Assembly (NCBI GenBank): GCA_964034945.1 | Contig: OZ035964.1 | Span: forward strand, 1,014,001-1,078,000 | Reading direction: 5' to 3' | From: Chrysopilus asiliformis | Taxonomy: Eukaryota; Arthropoda; Insecta; Diptera; Rhagionidae | DNA length: 64,000 nucleotides | Part shown: positions 36,730 through 51,082 of the stretch, piece after piece | How the letters are laid out: each line of letters starts with the position of its first letter | How positions within the stretch are numbered: position 1 is the first letter of the stretch | Notes under the pieces: generated by a model | What the model saw: the letters and a program-made list of their open reading frames with translations, nothing else | What the model was told of the DNA's origin: nothing | The model's database searches: none | Program-made: the position numbers and the translations under genes

Positions 36730-37000
36730 AGTGGTCATAAAAACTTTCGTCTACTCAAACCACTTCCTCCCACGTAATGCGAATGCTTCTATCTACTAAA
36801 CTAATAAATGGATTCTGATATGGTTTTGAGTTTGATTCACCAAGGAAAACTGCCGGCCATGCAAACTCCTCCCGCATTATGCGAACCCCCTCTCCTGTCA
36901 TATCCTAAACTATTGTGTGGATTTTGATCCGGTTTTCGCTGTTAGATAGGTAATGCCTCAATTAAATTTTTCACCTAATAAAACCTATCTCGACCCTATA
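36730..37000 (+). repeat. Helitron-family B fragment
   Basis: It shares CTAAACTATTGTRTGGATTTT and CACCAAGGAAAAC blocks with 31300-32040 and 47030-47400. No ends are present. Confidence 0.5.
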
Positions 37001-37446
37001 GCAATCTCTAGGGTGATGAAATTTTCACTGAGTTCTTGCAAAATAAAAATAAATAGGTAGGTTGTATTTTGTCTAATAATTACATTGCCTAAAACCATTT
37101 GCTGGATAAAAAAAACTTTAGATTGACGTAAAAGATAGATTTATCTGCAAGTATATAATCAGAATAACTCCCGAGCCAATCAAGTTTAGAAGCTTGGCAG
37201 CGTTATTCTTTCGATAAAGGGTTGTTTAATGGGCAAATTGGGCCTATTATTATTAAAAGTTTATTATTGCAAGCGAGTTTCATTCGAAAGAAAATTCAAA
37301 ATATCTGGCAATATTGAATCAAACTTCAATTCATAATTTTATATTTTGTAACCGTCATGATTTGGTGGGTGGGTGGGTGGGAGGGGGGGTGGTGGTTTTT
37401 GCTATGGGGATATCGTACGGACCATCACCTCCATCCAGTGTCATTC

Positions 37447-37478
37447 AGTTGTGTTTGGATCTTCGGTTGTTTCGGTTG
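37447..37478 (+). promoter_or_regulatory. Candidate DPE-type core promoter
   Basis: TTCAGTT fits an insect initiator with A+1 at 37447. GGTTG at +28 to +32 fits the downstream promoter element RGWYV at exactly the required spacing, inside TTCGGTTGGC. No TATA box is evident. The surrounding 200 bp are richer in G and CpG than the neighbourhood. Which gene it would serve is unknown; Arl4, 11 kb downstream on the same strand, is possible. Confidence 0.4.
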
Positions 37479-39206
37479 GCTATGCTCGGGCAGGAAAAGA
37501 TTGCTGGCGTTTCATTTTCGTTGTGCGCTTTTCCAAATGAAAATTCGAAATGAGCGCGCAATCGAATAACAAATGAAAAACTCAATGGAAATATCAATGA
37601 AAAGTTTAACAAAAATATGTTGTCGTCTAAATGTAGCATTGTGTTGTTATTTGTTAACTCAGTGTAACCGCGTTCGCATTCACCATCACCAACCGGAAAT
37701 ATATTAGTAAAAAAAAAGAAATCTTTCTAAAATTACTAATAATACTACATTCAATACAAGCAAATTTAACGGCAAGCAGATAAAGTTTTTCATTTCTTTT
37801 TCTCAAAATCACAAAATCCAATTTTTTGCTTAAAACTTCGTATAGTAAACGCTGAGATTTAATCTTTTTTTTTTTTTTAAAAATAAGATTTTTTTAATAT
37901 TGAATCAAAAAAATGAATATCTATTGCCAATTGAAGCCATCAAATAAATTAATTAAAACGCATAAATTTAGTAATGTTGTCTGCCATCCGCTATGATGAC
38001 ATCAAAAATTGGTCTTTATCAGATCAGATTATCAAATCAGTATCTAATAATGATTCGGTTTTTTTGTAAACAACGAAATATAAAATTCTCCGATTGTCAT
38101 ATGAAATTCACAAACAGTTTTGATGGCTGCAAGGAAATTGAATTCGAAATTATTGAATTGTCAACGTAATTCCAAACCATTTCTTGATAATTTTTACCAA
38201 TAATAATTCGTAAAAACTCCTTTTCTTTGTCTGGTTGTTTTTTTTTGCCATATTTTTTGCCTCAAAAATTGTTCCTGTATTTCTTTTTTTTTTTTTTTTT
38301 GCTTTTAAATTCCAATTATAGCATGCGCTCTTTAATTTTAGCTCACATTTGTTGGACGAGACATTTTTTTCATAATTTTTACTTATCTTCTAATATCAAT
38401 TATCGTTCTATGTCTTTTTCGCAAATTTTTCCGGTCCCTTTTGTACGAAAATTAAACTAAAAAAAAAATAAATAAACCCATCCCACGTTTTCCCATTCAT
38501 ATGCATTTCAAATGTCAATAAATATTTATTTTTATTGCGCCATAATTTTATAGTTCCAATAAATCGATACTTCCAGCTGAATATGCAAAAATATATTAGT
38601 GTCTACATTAAATATTGATATCGTCTCAATTTGCAGACAAATTCTTATCGATTAATTCAAAAATTGATTTTTTTTTAAATGAAAGTGCAAAAAAGATTTC
38701 CTAGACCGATGCAATGTTGCTAATTAACCGGATATAAAGAGTGTTGGACTATTTAAAAATATTTAGAAGAAAAAGAAAAACTGAAAATGTGAGCAGAAAA
38801 ATTATAGCACATTTCGAAGGTGTAAAGAAATATTCGAAAAGTTCAACTTTTAAATTTTGCCCTCTGAAAATGAGAATCATGTTTATGTTTTAGGGGAAAT
38901 TTCCCGCTAGATATTATCCTTAAAACGGTAAAGGAAAACTGCTGGAAAAATCGATAAAATCGGAGTGCTTTTCCCTATAGATTTTTCACATGTGTGTTTT
39001 GATTGCTTTATTATGATAGCTATTTACAGTTTTTAACCTTATTTTGATTTGAATCAGCGGCGCGGCGTAAGTAGGAAAACACCCCCGCAAAATCGGTGTC
39101 CAAAAAAAACGGTCCTCAAAGTTTTGATCGGCTAAAAAAGTTCTTGAAAAAGGGCTCAAATTTTGAGAAATCACAAATAAATTCTTTTTTGAAATGCCCG
39201 GGAGAA

Positions 39207-39225
39207 GGGGGGGGGGGGGGGGGGG
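39207..39225 (+). repeat. G19 homopolymer
   Basis: Nineteen consecutive G residues, likely an assembly or polymerase slippage hotspot. A similar C-rich run lies at about 44149-44165. Confidence 0.95.
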
Positions 39226-39279
39226 AGGACTGTAGTTAGGCGATTCCATGGCATTTTTGAAACATCAAAAAGTTTTTTT

Positions 39280-40000
<721 letters not shown>

Positions 40001-40599
40001 CATTTTTTTTTTCATTTTTTCCAATATTTTTGACTTTTACTTGACTCAACAATAATAAAAAAATATATCTTAATTTCATACAGTAATTCATTCCCAACAT
40101 TGCACAATTGAAAATATCAAATTTATCAAAAGAAAAAAGAAAAACGGAAAATCGAAGATACCGCTTTGCACAGGTGAATGGCACAAATGTTTTCGAATAC
40201 CATTGGCTTATTTGTTATTTATCAGATGGAGGCCAATCGATGCTTGCCGAGGAATATTTTATTTATATAAAGTAAGTATAAATTTAATTTAATTTTAAGA
40301 AAAATTATCGGCTGTAATCAACACAAAACTCTCCTCTGCAATATTTAGTTTTGCAAAAAATATGTAAAAAAAATCATATTTTTTCAAATATCATGAAAAC
40401 CGTTAAACATACGTAAAAACCATTAAAAGAAAAAATCCAGGAAATTTTATTTTCTATAAATTTGGTAACATGCATTTTTTCCTAAAAGTGCTTAGTTTTC
40501 AAGAAATTTTCAAAAAACGGTATTTGTTCAAAATATTTGTATTGGAGGTACCCGTTATAGTTACCGTTACTTTTCCAAAAGTTGACAGAAAACTACGAT

Positions 40600-41420
40600 T
40601 TTTAAAAAACTTATTTACAAAAAATTTCAAGTCGCTAGGTGGACGCGTTCTCAAGTTATTTTTTTTCGAAATTTCATTTTGTAAACTTTCAAAATTTGTT
40701 TAAAAAATCGCAAGTCTTGAAAAAAGTTTTTTTTAAGAAAAAGTTCTACCGTTTCAGGAAAACCAAAAATCACACATTCTTTAGGATCCTTTTATCTATC
40801 AAAAACCGTTTACCGTAAGTCGATAGGACAAAAATTACGAGTGTGACAAAGGATTATTCAAATGTCGAATCCTTAAAAATTGAATCCTTTTTTCTCGGAA
40901 ACGGCTAAAAGGATTTTTATGAAATTTTAAATCTTACGGTTTTCGGGGACGAGGAATCGATTTCCGGTGTCCTTTTTGGGGAAAAAAGGATTTTTCAAGG
41001 ACCTCATCCTTGTACCACCCAAACCGCACCTCCCCCCTCAGAAAGGACACCGGATATCGACTCTCCGTCCCCGATAACCTCTAATTTATGAATTTCAGCC
41101 CGATCGGAGGACTTGAATTTTTCGTCCTTAAAAAAAGTACAGGGGTCCCCCTTGCGATTTTTTCAAATTTTTGAAACGTCTCCGATTTTGCTGAAATTTG
41201 GTATAGGGGTGGTTTTCGGGCCTCTGATTAAGAATCCGTTGTCCGTTTTCCGATATCACTAATGGTTTGGGCGGTGGAGGCGGAGGGGTGTCTGACGAAA
41301 AATTGAATTTTCACAAAAAAGGACACCGAATTATAGGCACCCGTTTTCTTTCTAATTCGAATCCTTACTAAATTAGGCGGGACATCAGCAAAAAGTGCAA
41401 AAAGAGCAGGACATGGTCAA
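40600..41420 (+). repeat. Long dispersed repeat, copy B
   Basis: It corresponds to the complement of 20620-21610 and to 58960-59720. It is non-coding. Confidence 0.75.
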
Positions 41421-42682
41421 AGAAGAAAAATTTTCCCGTTACCGTTTTTAGGCAGGATTTTTTCGAATTTTTCAAAGTATTTCTATGCAGGAAAAATATA
41501 TCCAAGACCTTTTCCATCCGGAAATTATTTTTTCGAATTTTTAGGGGCTTGTTTTTAGTAGGAAAAATATTTCCGAGACCTTTTCCATCCCAAGTTTTTT
41601 AAGCAGAAAAAATATTATTTTTTGACCATTCAAAATTCCGAAGGGTTTTTCAGTGAAAATTTAAAAAATCGTTTTTGTGGTTTCCCACATAGATCGGAAT
41701 TTTCCACCCCCTCCTTCTCTTCGTTCCTTCCTATTGAATGGCTAACATTTACAAAACATTTACAAAATAATTTACAGAATATCAATGTATGACAAGTTGT
41801 TTAAATTTCTTTTATAGATACATCTTATTTCCATAAGATGGATATTGCCATAACCCGAAAGTACGTACGTACGTACACATAATACAATATCGCTACCAAA
41901 TATAGTATTAAGCATAAATCATCAGCATCAATTTCACTAGAGAATCAAGTTTGTTAGATACCACTCACCGTGTTTTTCTATGACGTTATGTTAGATACAA
42001 GTATCTAAAAATGTGTATAACTGAACCTGCTTACGGGACTCTGAATCTTTGAATGATTTTCGATTTCGGGGGATATATACAATATTTGCAACTATAAGAG
42101 CGAGAGAAAATTAAAGACGTCCGGTGAGGCGCATGTTTGAAATCAGGTTCAATTCGGTACAGACAGGTACAGGTATAGGTGACCTAAATTAGTTTCAAGT
42201 CTCGTTTATGAAGACGACTCTCAATTCAAATATCATCATCATCATCATCGGTGTCGGTAGTCGGAATCAATAAAAAGTCCGTGTTATTTTATTATTATTT
42301 TTTTTTCTTGCACTTTCTTATTTGTTGATCACCGCCGCCGCCAATTCTCAATTATTATTAACTTTTATTAATCTACATAACATGGAAAAATTTAGGTTAT
42401 GTTGTACACCTGATTTCTCATCGGAAATAAAACTTAATTAACAACAAGTGAATAAAATTAGCTGGCATAAAATTAATTTCTTTTCGAGTTGTAAGTGCAC
42501 ATTTCTTTGAGAAAATAACAGAAAAATCAACCATATTTATTTATATATCGTACGGATTTAATAACACAATAAACACAAATGTTAATAACACAGAAAACAC
42601 ATCATTTTTAAACGGAATAATAAACAATTCTTCGAATACTAGGCACAGCAAAAAATCCTGGAGTATTTTTCAATGATGGTCT

Positions 42683-42957
42683 ATGTTGGAGTTAAACTTC
42701 AGGACAATCGGCTCGGTAGTTTCGCCGCGAAAGGGTAACATAGAGGAAGAGCTAAGTTTCGAGATCACTTTACCCCCTCCCCTTACTCCGCCCACCCCTC
42801 GCGCTATTTTTCGTATGCCTATATTGGAACCAGAACTACCACAGACATTCATGCCAAATTTCAAGTCAATCGGTTCAGCCGTTTTTGCGTGAAAGAGGAA
42901 CAGACAAACAGACAGACAGACACCAACTCATTTTTATTATATATTAGTATGCTATGA
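42683..42957 (-). mobile_element. Helitron fragment, 5' part
   Basis: It matches the body of the Helitron at 8616-9138 (ACTTTACCCCCTCCCCTTAC, CAATCGGTTCAGCCG) and ends ATTATATATTAGTATG. The terminal TC is mutated. Confidence 0.65.
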
Positions 42958-42971
42958 TGATAATAAAAGCT

Positions 42972-43330
42972 ACAATTGCCAGGAGCCAATCGTCAAATAC
43001 TCTACATGATGACAGACAAAAGGTTTATTTAAAAAAATCCATTTGTTTAGGAGAGAGGGAAAATAGTGGTCCGATTGGATTTTGATGTATGAAACGATTA
43101 TGCAAAATCATATTCTAAACACAATTCATGCTTATAAATTTTTCGATACGATGCACAGTTTTTGAGAAAACAGGAAAAAAGTATTCCATTTGTATAGGAG
43201 AGGGGGAAAGCAGTGATCCGATTGGATTTCGATGTATGAATATAAAAATCTTTATAAATTTGGATTGTCTTTATAATTTTTCAATATGACTCACTGTTTT
43301 CTAGAAAATTGCAAAAAAACTGAGAAACTC
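42972..43330 (+). repeat. Dispersed repeat (GCCAATCGTCAAATACTCTA)
   Basis: It is shared with the insertion at 24632-25636 and with 58491-58640. A second internal block, GGGGGAAAGCAGTGATCCG, repeats GATTGGATTTYGATGTATG. Confidence 0.6.
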
Positions 43331-45136
43331 TTTTCGTGAGTCCAATGTTAAACCACAAAGGTTTACTTGGAAAGTATGAACCATCTACAGGTCTCAAAAA
43401 AAAAGTCTAGGTACTGGCCTCTGGAACCCGATTTTTTCACCTTCATAGTGGCAGTCACCGTGTTAATTATTGCTCCACCCTTTCAAAAAAAAAAACTGAC
43501 TAACATCCGGAAAATTTAGAAAAATCCTTAAAATCATCCAAAAAAATCGAAATTCTTGTAAAAACCTAAATGAAAAGAATTACTATTTGCTGTTATAATT
43601 CGCTCTCACGCTCAATGCCCCATTAATCAATGCGGATAATTGAAGCTTCTCAGGTATAACAGATCGTTAACGATTCATTCATTTACCTGCTATTCTGCTA
43701 TTGATGGAAAATTGATCCATACAATTTCCATGGAATCAATGGATCTTCAGTTACTACGGATTTTCCACGTTTTTTTTTTTGTTCTGCTTCTACATTTTTC
43801 TTGCTAGTGTAGAGTGGGTAACTGTGATTTTCTTTATAATTTTTTTTTCTTCTTCGAATCATGGTCAAAGATTTTAATGGAATTTTTGCATAGACTGAGA
43901 TCGATGAGAAAAGCAATTGGAAAAGATCATCGCATCGTGGTATGAAAAAAAAAATCCCTTCCGGTAGCCACCACATTTGTCTTCGATAAGAATAATTCGC
44001 GAGGTTGGGAAAAATCGTGCACCAATTTGATTTTAATGTCTTTAATACATGTAAAATGGGATTTTGAGAACTTTTTACCGTCATAGTTCGTAATTTGAGA
44101 AAATTGCAACAAACTTCTTCATTTAAATCGAAAGAATTGGAAGGGGCCTTCCCCCCCCCCCCCCCTCCCCATAATTTTATTAATCAATTGATTCAAACTT
44201 CGTTTCTCCAACGATTTACCTTTTTGAATCTTACCGTAACTCGATGTCTTTTACCGTTATCGAGACATTTTAAATTTTGTAAAAAAAAATTCACTTTTTT
44301 ATAAAAAATAAAATATTTCCCGGAAAAAATTTTATTTGTCAGGTTATACATATATTTTGTATAAGAAAGTCATGTGCTGTTCACATTGGATATTTTTTCA
44401 TTCGTTGTGGAAAAAACTACCAACCGTTCGTTCGTGTATCGAAAGAATAGCAAACCTTTGAAAAATTTTCAATTTCCGCATTTTTAACCATCAGGTAATT
44501 TACGAGTATACCCCATATGATAAAATCATAGGAATTATGAGGCCCGAAGAATGATTTCGAGCAAATAACAAGTAGTTCTATCATTAAGAATTCATTCCAA
44601 AGTAACATTTTTTTTTCTAAAAATCGACGATTCAATTTATATTCGTTGGAAGAATTATTGAAGACATTTCGTGGATTTTCCAATAAAAATTTCGTCGAAA
44701 TGGTGAAAGATTTCTCATCAAATAGAAATAAATCTGCTTTATCTGCACATAAAAATGATTCTGTTTATAATTCCGTGTGAACGTTGGAAAAAAAAAACAA
44801 TCATATATTAGGTACCTATTTTACATTTATTCACATTACAGACGATGATGATGCCTGGGTGCGCAGCTTAATTGCCTATTCACATGTTCCGTACTTAATT
44901 TTTTTTTTGTACCTGACAACCATCAGGTAGCCAACCGACCCCGACCGATCTATTCGTTGGAGTTTAGTTTTGGAGTTATGTAAAAGTAAAAACTCATCTC
45001 TAATTTAATGCTGTCGAATTTGAAAATTCGCGCGCGGCTAAAATGACCAGTCGCTATGGAAAACAGTAGTAATAGAATTTGTGACCTTAGATAATAGATT
45101 TGGCGAAGTGACGGAAAGGAGGGAGATATTTGAAAG

Positions 45137-45304
45137 ATGTTATCCCATCAGAGTATTGTCTGCAAAAGTTACTATACTCCCCTATCCCCTGCTGTCGCAA
45201 ATATGTTACAACAAATAATGACTCAAAGACTCTGTTTTAAGAAGGTCGCTGAAGAAAAAGAAGAAGCAGAAAAAGATTATTATGAATGCATTTCTATGGC
45301 GTAA
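45137..45304 (+). CDS. Possible small ORF, 55 residues
   Basis: An ATG directly preceded by an in-frame TGA opens 55 codons ending at a TAA. The product begins MLSHQSIVCKSYYTPLSPAV and contains a charged KKVAEEKEEAEKDYYE stretch. It lies in the least repeat-like part of the 35-48 kb gap. I recognise no family, and an ORF of this length can occur by chance. Confidence 0.15.
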   Translation: MLSHQSIVCKSYYTPLSPAVANMLQQIMTQRLCFKKVAEEKEEAEKDYYECISMA

Positions 45305-46362
45305 GATTTGTTATGCCAGTTCACTTCTCAATGAGTTGCCAAATAACCAAGAGTTTTACTTTCCTTGGGATTCATAATTGCAAAGTTTCCAATCAACATA
45401 GGTTTTATTCGAAGGCATAATAATTATAATAATAATAGCGAAGGCATAATAATTGATTTTTTAAACAAAAACAAAGAATCCCGCGCCATTAATACGTAAA
45501 TGTCTTACACGAAGAAAATTGAAATTCTCAACACTTTTTTATCCGAAGAATTAAACTTTTCTTTAAAAACCCATTTTCCAGAATTTTTTTCCAAAAAAAA
45601 AGTTCTATGAATTGAAAAAAGTTTCTCCAATTTTACTTTCTTATACGTAGTATTTTTTTATAGTCAATTAAATAAAAATGCCCTTTTATATTGAATAAAA
45701 CTCGGGTAAATTATAGAATTGTGACGACTTACAATTTCTCTAACCTTGCTTAAAATAAATCTATATGGCGAGTAATAAACGTCTTGGAACACTTATTGGC
45801 CGTCTGTCGACACCAGAATTTAATCTGGATGAGAGAATCGGTTTTTTTTTCTGTTTTGTTTTAGTTTTTTATTTTTCAAGGCAAAGAAAAGACCAAGAAA
45901 TTTGTTTAATGTCTTGAGCTTCTTTCAACATCTGGTGATGTTTCAACTATACAAACATTAAAAAATATATTCTCATTTTTTTACTTTCTTCTTCTATAGA
46001 GGGAAGGTATTGTATCCAGAACGGAGAACGATTCGTGAACAGTACTGATCAGTACGAAGTCCGTTTCAGGCACAATTTGAGGATGTCCGTGCATCTGTCT
46101 GTCAGTCTGTCCGTTGTACGTATCATAAATAACTCGAGAATGCGTTAAGCTAGCGACTTGAAATTTTTGGTTAACACGTTTGACGTAGTTTTCTATCAAC
46201 TTTTGGAAAAGTGACGGTAACTATAACGGGTAACTCCCATATATATTTTTTTTGTTTGAAAAAACAGTTTTTTTGGAATTTTTCGAAAAGTATGAGCTTT
46301 TGGGAAAAAATTAATGTAACAAAATTTAAAGGATATAAAATTTTCTGCATTTTTTGCCTTAA

Positions 46363-46568
46363 CCCTTAGAGGCACGGAAAAATAGCAAATATTTTTACCC
46401 GTGCGGCACATGAGAAAAACGATTTTTTTTGATTTTTTTAGTGGTACCATTTTAAAGTATCATACGGCAATGAAAGACGGTTTAATTGGTGGTACAATTT
46501 TGATACCACCGTGCAGTATTTGTTACAAAAAAGGTGGTACATCGTGTGTACCACCAAGCCTTTAAGGG
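46363..46568. mobile_element. piggyBac-type MITE (206 bp)
   Basis: The ends CCCTTAGAGGC and GCCTTTAAGGG lie between TTAA duplications (46359-46362 and 46569-46572). It is inserted in a dispersed repeat (about 46000-46790) related to 26230-26560 and 40340-40560. Confidence 0.85.
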
Positions 46569-47029
46569 TTAACGATTTTTTTGTGTCTCTAACGATTCTC
46601 AAGATATTTGAAAAAAAATCAATTTTTGAAAATCTCTCGAAATTCATAGGAAATTAAATTTTATACATTTTTCCTTTAACGTTTTTCGGTATTTTTAACG
46701 GTTATCGAGATATTTGATAAAATAATTATTTCCACATATTTTTTCCGAAACTAAATATTGAGGATAGTTTTCTGTTGATCACAACTGATATTTTTATTGT
46801 TATTTTTATGTTTTACTATTCATTCGATTTTTTTTTACTGCACGTTTATATGTAGAAAGTGTGAAAATCTTCTTTGTTTGAAAATTTATCATTTATCCAT
46901 AAAGAAAAGATCGTTTTTTTTTCTTGTTGTGAGAAAATTTCTCAAAAACTATTAATAAAACTTGACCGTTAGATTCAGTATCTTAAAAACTGACATCGGC
47001 TATACCATTTTTTAAATTTCCTCCATCCT

Positions 47030-47821
47030 TTTCACCCCTTCACCTGCTATTTCCTGAAGTTGTCTTCGGGATTTGAATCTGGTTTTCATTATAAAAGGTG
47101 TCATCTCTCAGGAAAATTTTCACCCACTCAAACCACCCTCTGCCGGGTAATGTGAAAACACCTACTGCTATATCCTGAATTACTGAATGGATTTTAATAT
47201 AGTTTTCAGTGTTGGACAGGCCGATCGTTAAGGAAAATTTTCACCCACCCAAACCACTCCCCTCTACATGCTTCAAATCCCCTCTCCTACAATCTCCTAA
47301 ACTATTGTATGGATTTTCAACACATGTTGCAAAATAAATGCAAAAACCTGTTAGTGTCCGGCGCCTAGGGGAGCTCGGCCTATTCCCATTCTCTTAACAC
47401 GTTGGCTGCCAAAGCCTTTTCAGGATTTTGATCGTGCAGTGCCAACGTCTTTTCACGATTTTGGTCACCTGAGGCCAACTTTTTTTTGTTATTTTTTGTT
47501 TCTTTGTCCCTAAAAATTATTTTTGACTACTCGCGACTTTATTATTGGTCCTAATTTTGCAGTTATAACGGTTTTTTTTGTGTCGCACGTGTTCGTGCGA
47601 CATGGCCTGGGATAAAACATCCTGTGGGGCCACGTCGCACGAAAATGTGCCAACGTGTTAAGCAAATGGAAAAATTGTTTGCAATTTTCATAAAAACAGT
47701 GCATTATTTGAAATATTTCTTTCATAATTTTTCTATACATTAAAATACTTTTGAAAAAATGCATTTTTCATGTTCAAAAGTTTACTATTACCCAAGAAAC
47801 GCCGGGTACTTGCAAGCTAGT
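47030..47821 (+). mobile_element. Helitron-family B element, 3' portion, with nested MITE
   Basis: The body matches 31300-32040 and 36730-37000. The 3' end is a hairpin (AC-CC..GGGT), then CTTGCAAGCTAG and host T. A TTAA-flanked MITE interrupts it at 47398-47657. The 5' TC end was not located. Confidence 0.7.
47398..47657. mobile_element. piggyBac-type MITE (260 bp) inside the Helitron
   Basis: The ends CACGTTGGCTGCC and TGTGCCAACGTG lie between TTAA duplications (47394-47397 and 47658-47661). An internal GTCGCACG/CGTGCGAC palindrome is present. Confidence 0.88.
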
Positions 47822-48671
47822 ATTTGAATAGATATCTTTACTAAATTAATTTATTTTTAATACTTTTTTTTACTTTCAGATGACTGTAGAAACCATAATG
47901 ATGAATTATAGAATAAAAATGATGCCTAATTTAAAAATTATGAAAAATGTGAGCTACCCTTCAAATTATCGTACAATATTTCGGGTGCATAACTATGGAA
48001 AATTGCATCATCAGCACGTAGATTAAAACAAAAATCGGTAAACTCAAGAAAAGAATCTACTAAGGAAATTTAAAGAAAAAGAATCTGTCAATTTTGTTGA
48101 AATACAACTTTTTAAAAAAAAAAAAAACATTGAACACTTTGAAACGGCGTTGGTCGTGCAAGAAAAGAAATTTAAGTGAAATCGGATTTACATTTATATT
48201 ATCAACTCTACACCCATTTTTACTCAAATTTAAATTTATTTATTTATTTATTTATTTCCTTAAAAAGTTTTTCGGAATAGAGGCCTTTCTCCAGTGTATT
48301 CAAATCGCCATTGAAATTAGTGAAAAATAGATATAGAAAATTTAGGCGAATTATGAAAAAAAATCGTTCAGTAGAATTATCAAAAAAAAAACAATTAGAA
48401 ACGTACATGCGAAATTTCCACCCGTTTTAGTAACAAATTTTAAAAAAGTAACAAAAATAACTTTAAAAGAATCGATATTAAATAATATGTATAAAAGTGT
48501 GAAATTATTTAAATAGAAAAAAAAAGAATTATAATAATACTCTTCAGTGTTTTGCGATAAAAACAAATTGTCATTTAGTTTTTTTATTTTGTGGCCGGAA
48601 AAACTGTTTGCGTTTCGAATTTAATCAATTTTTCCATCGTAAAAATTAATTGCTTTTATTGTTGTTGTAAT

Positions 48672-51082
<2,411 letters not shown>

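Noticed and set aside
47881..48020. ATG directly after a TTTTACTTTCAG acceptor-like sequence upstream of Arl4
   Set aside because: The short frame (about 47 codons) has no known relatives and follows Helitron debris; at most it could be a 5' UTR exon.
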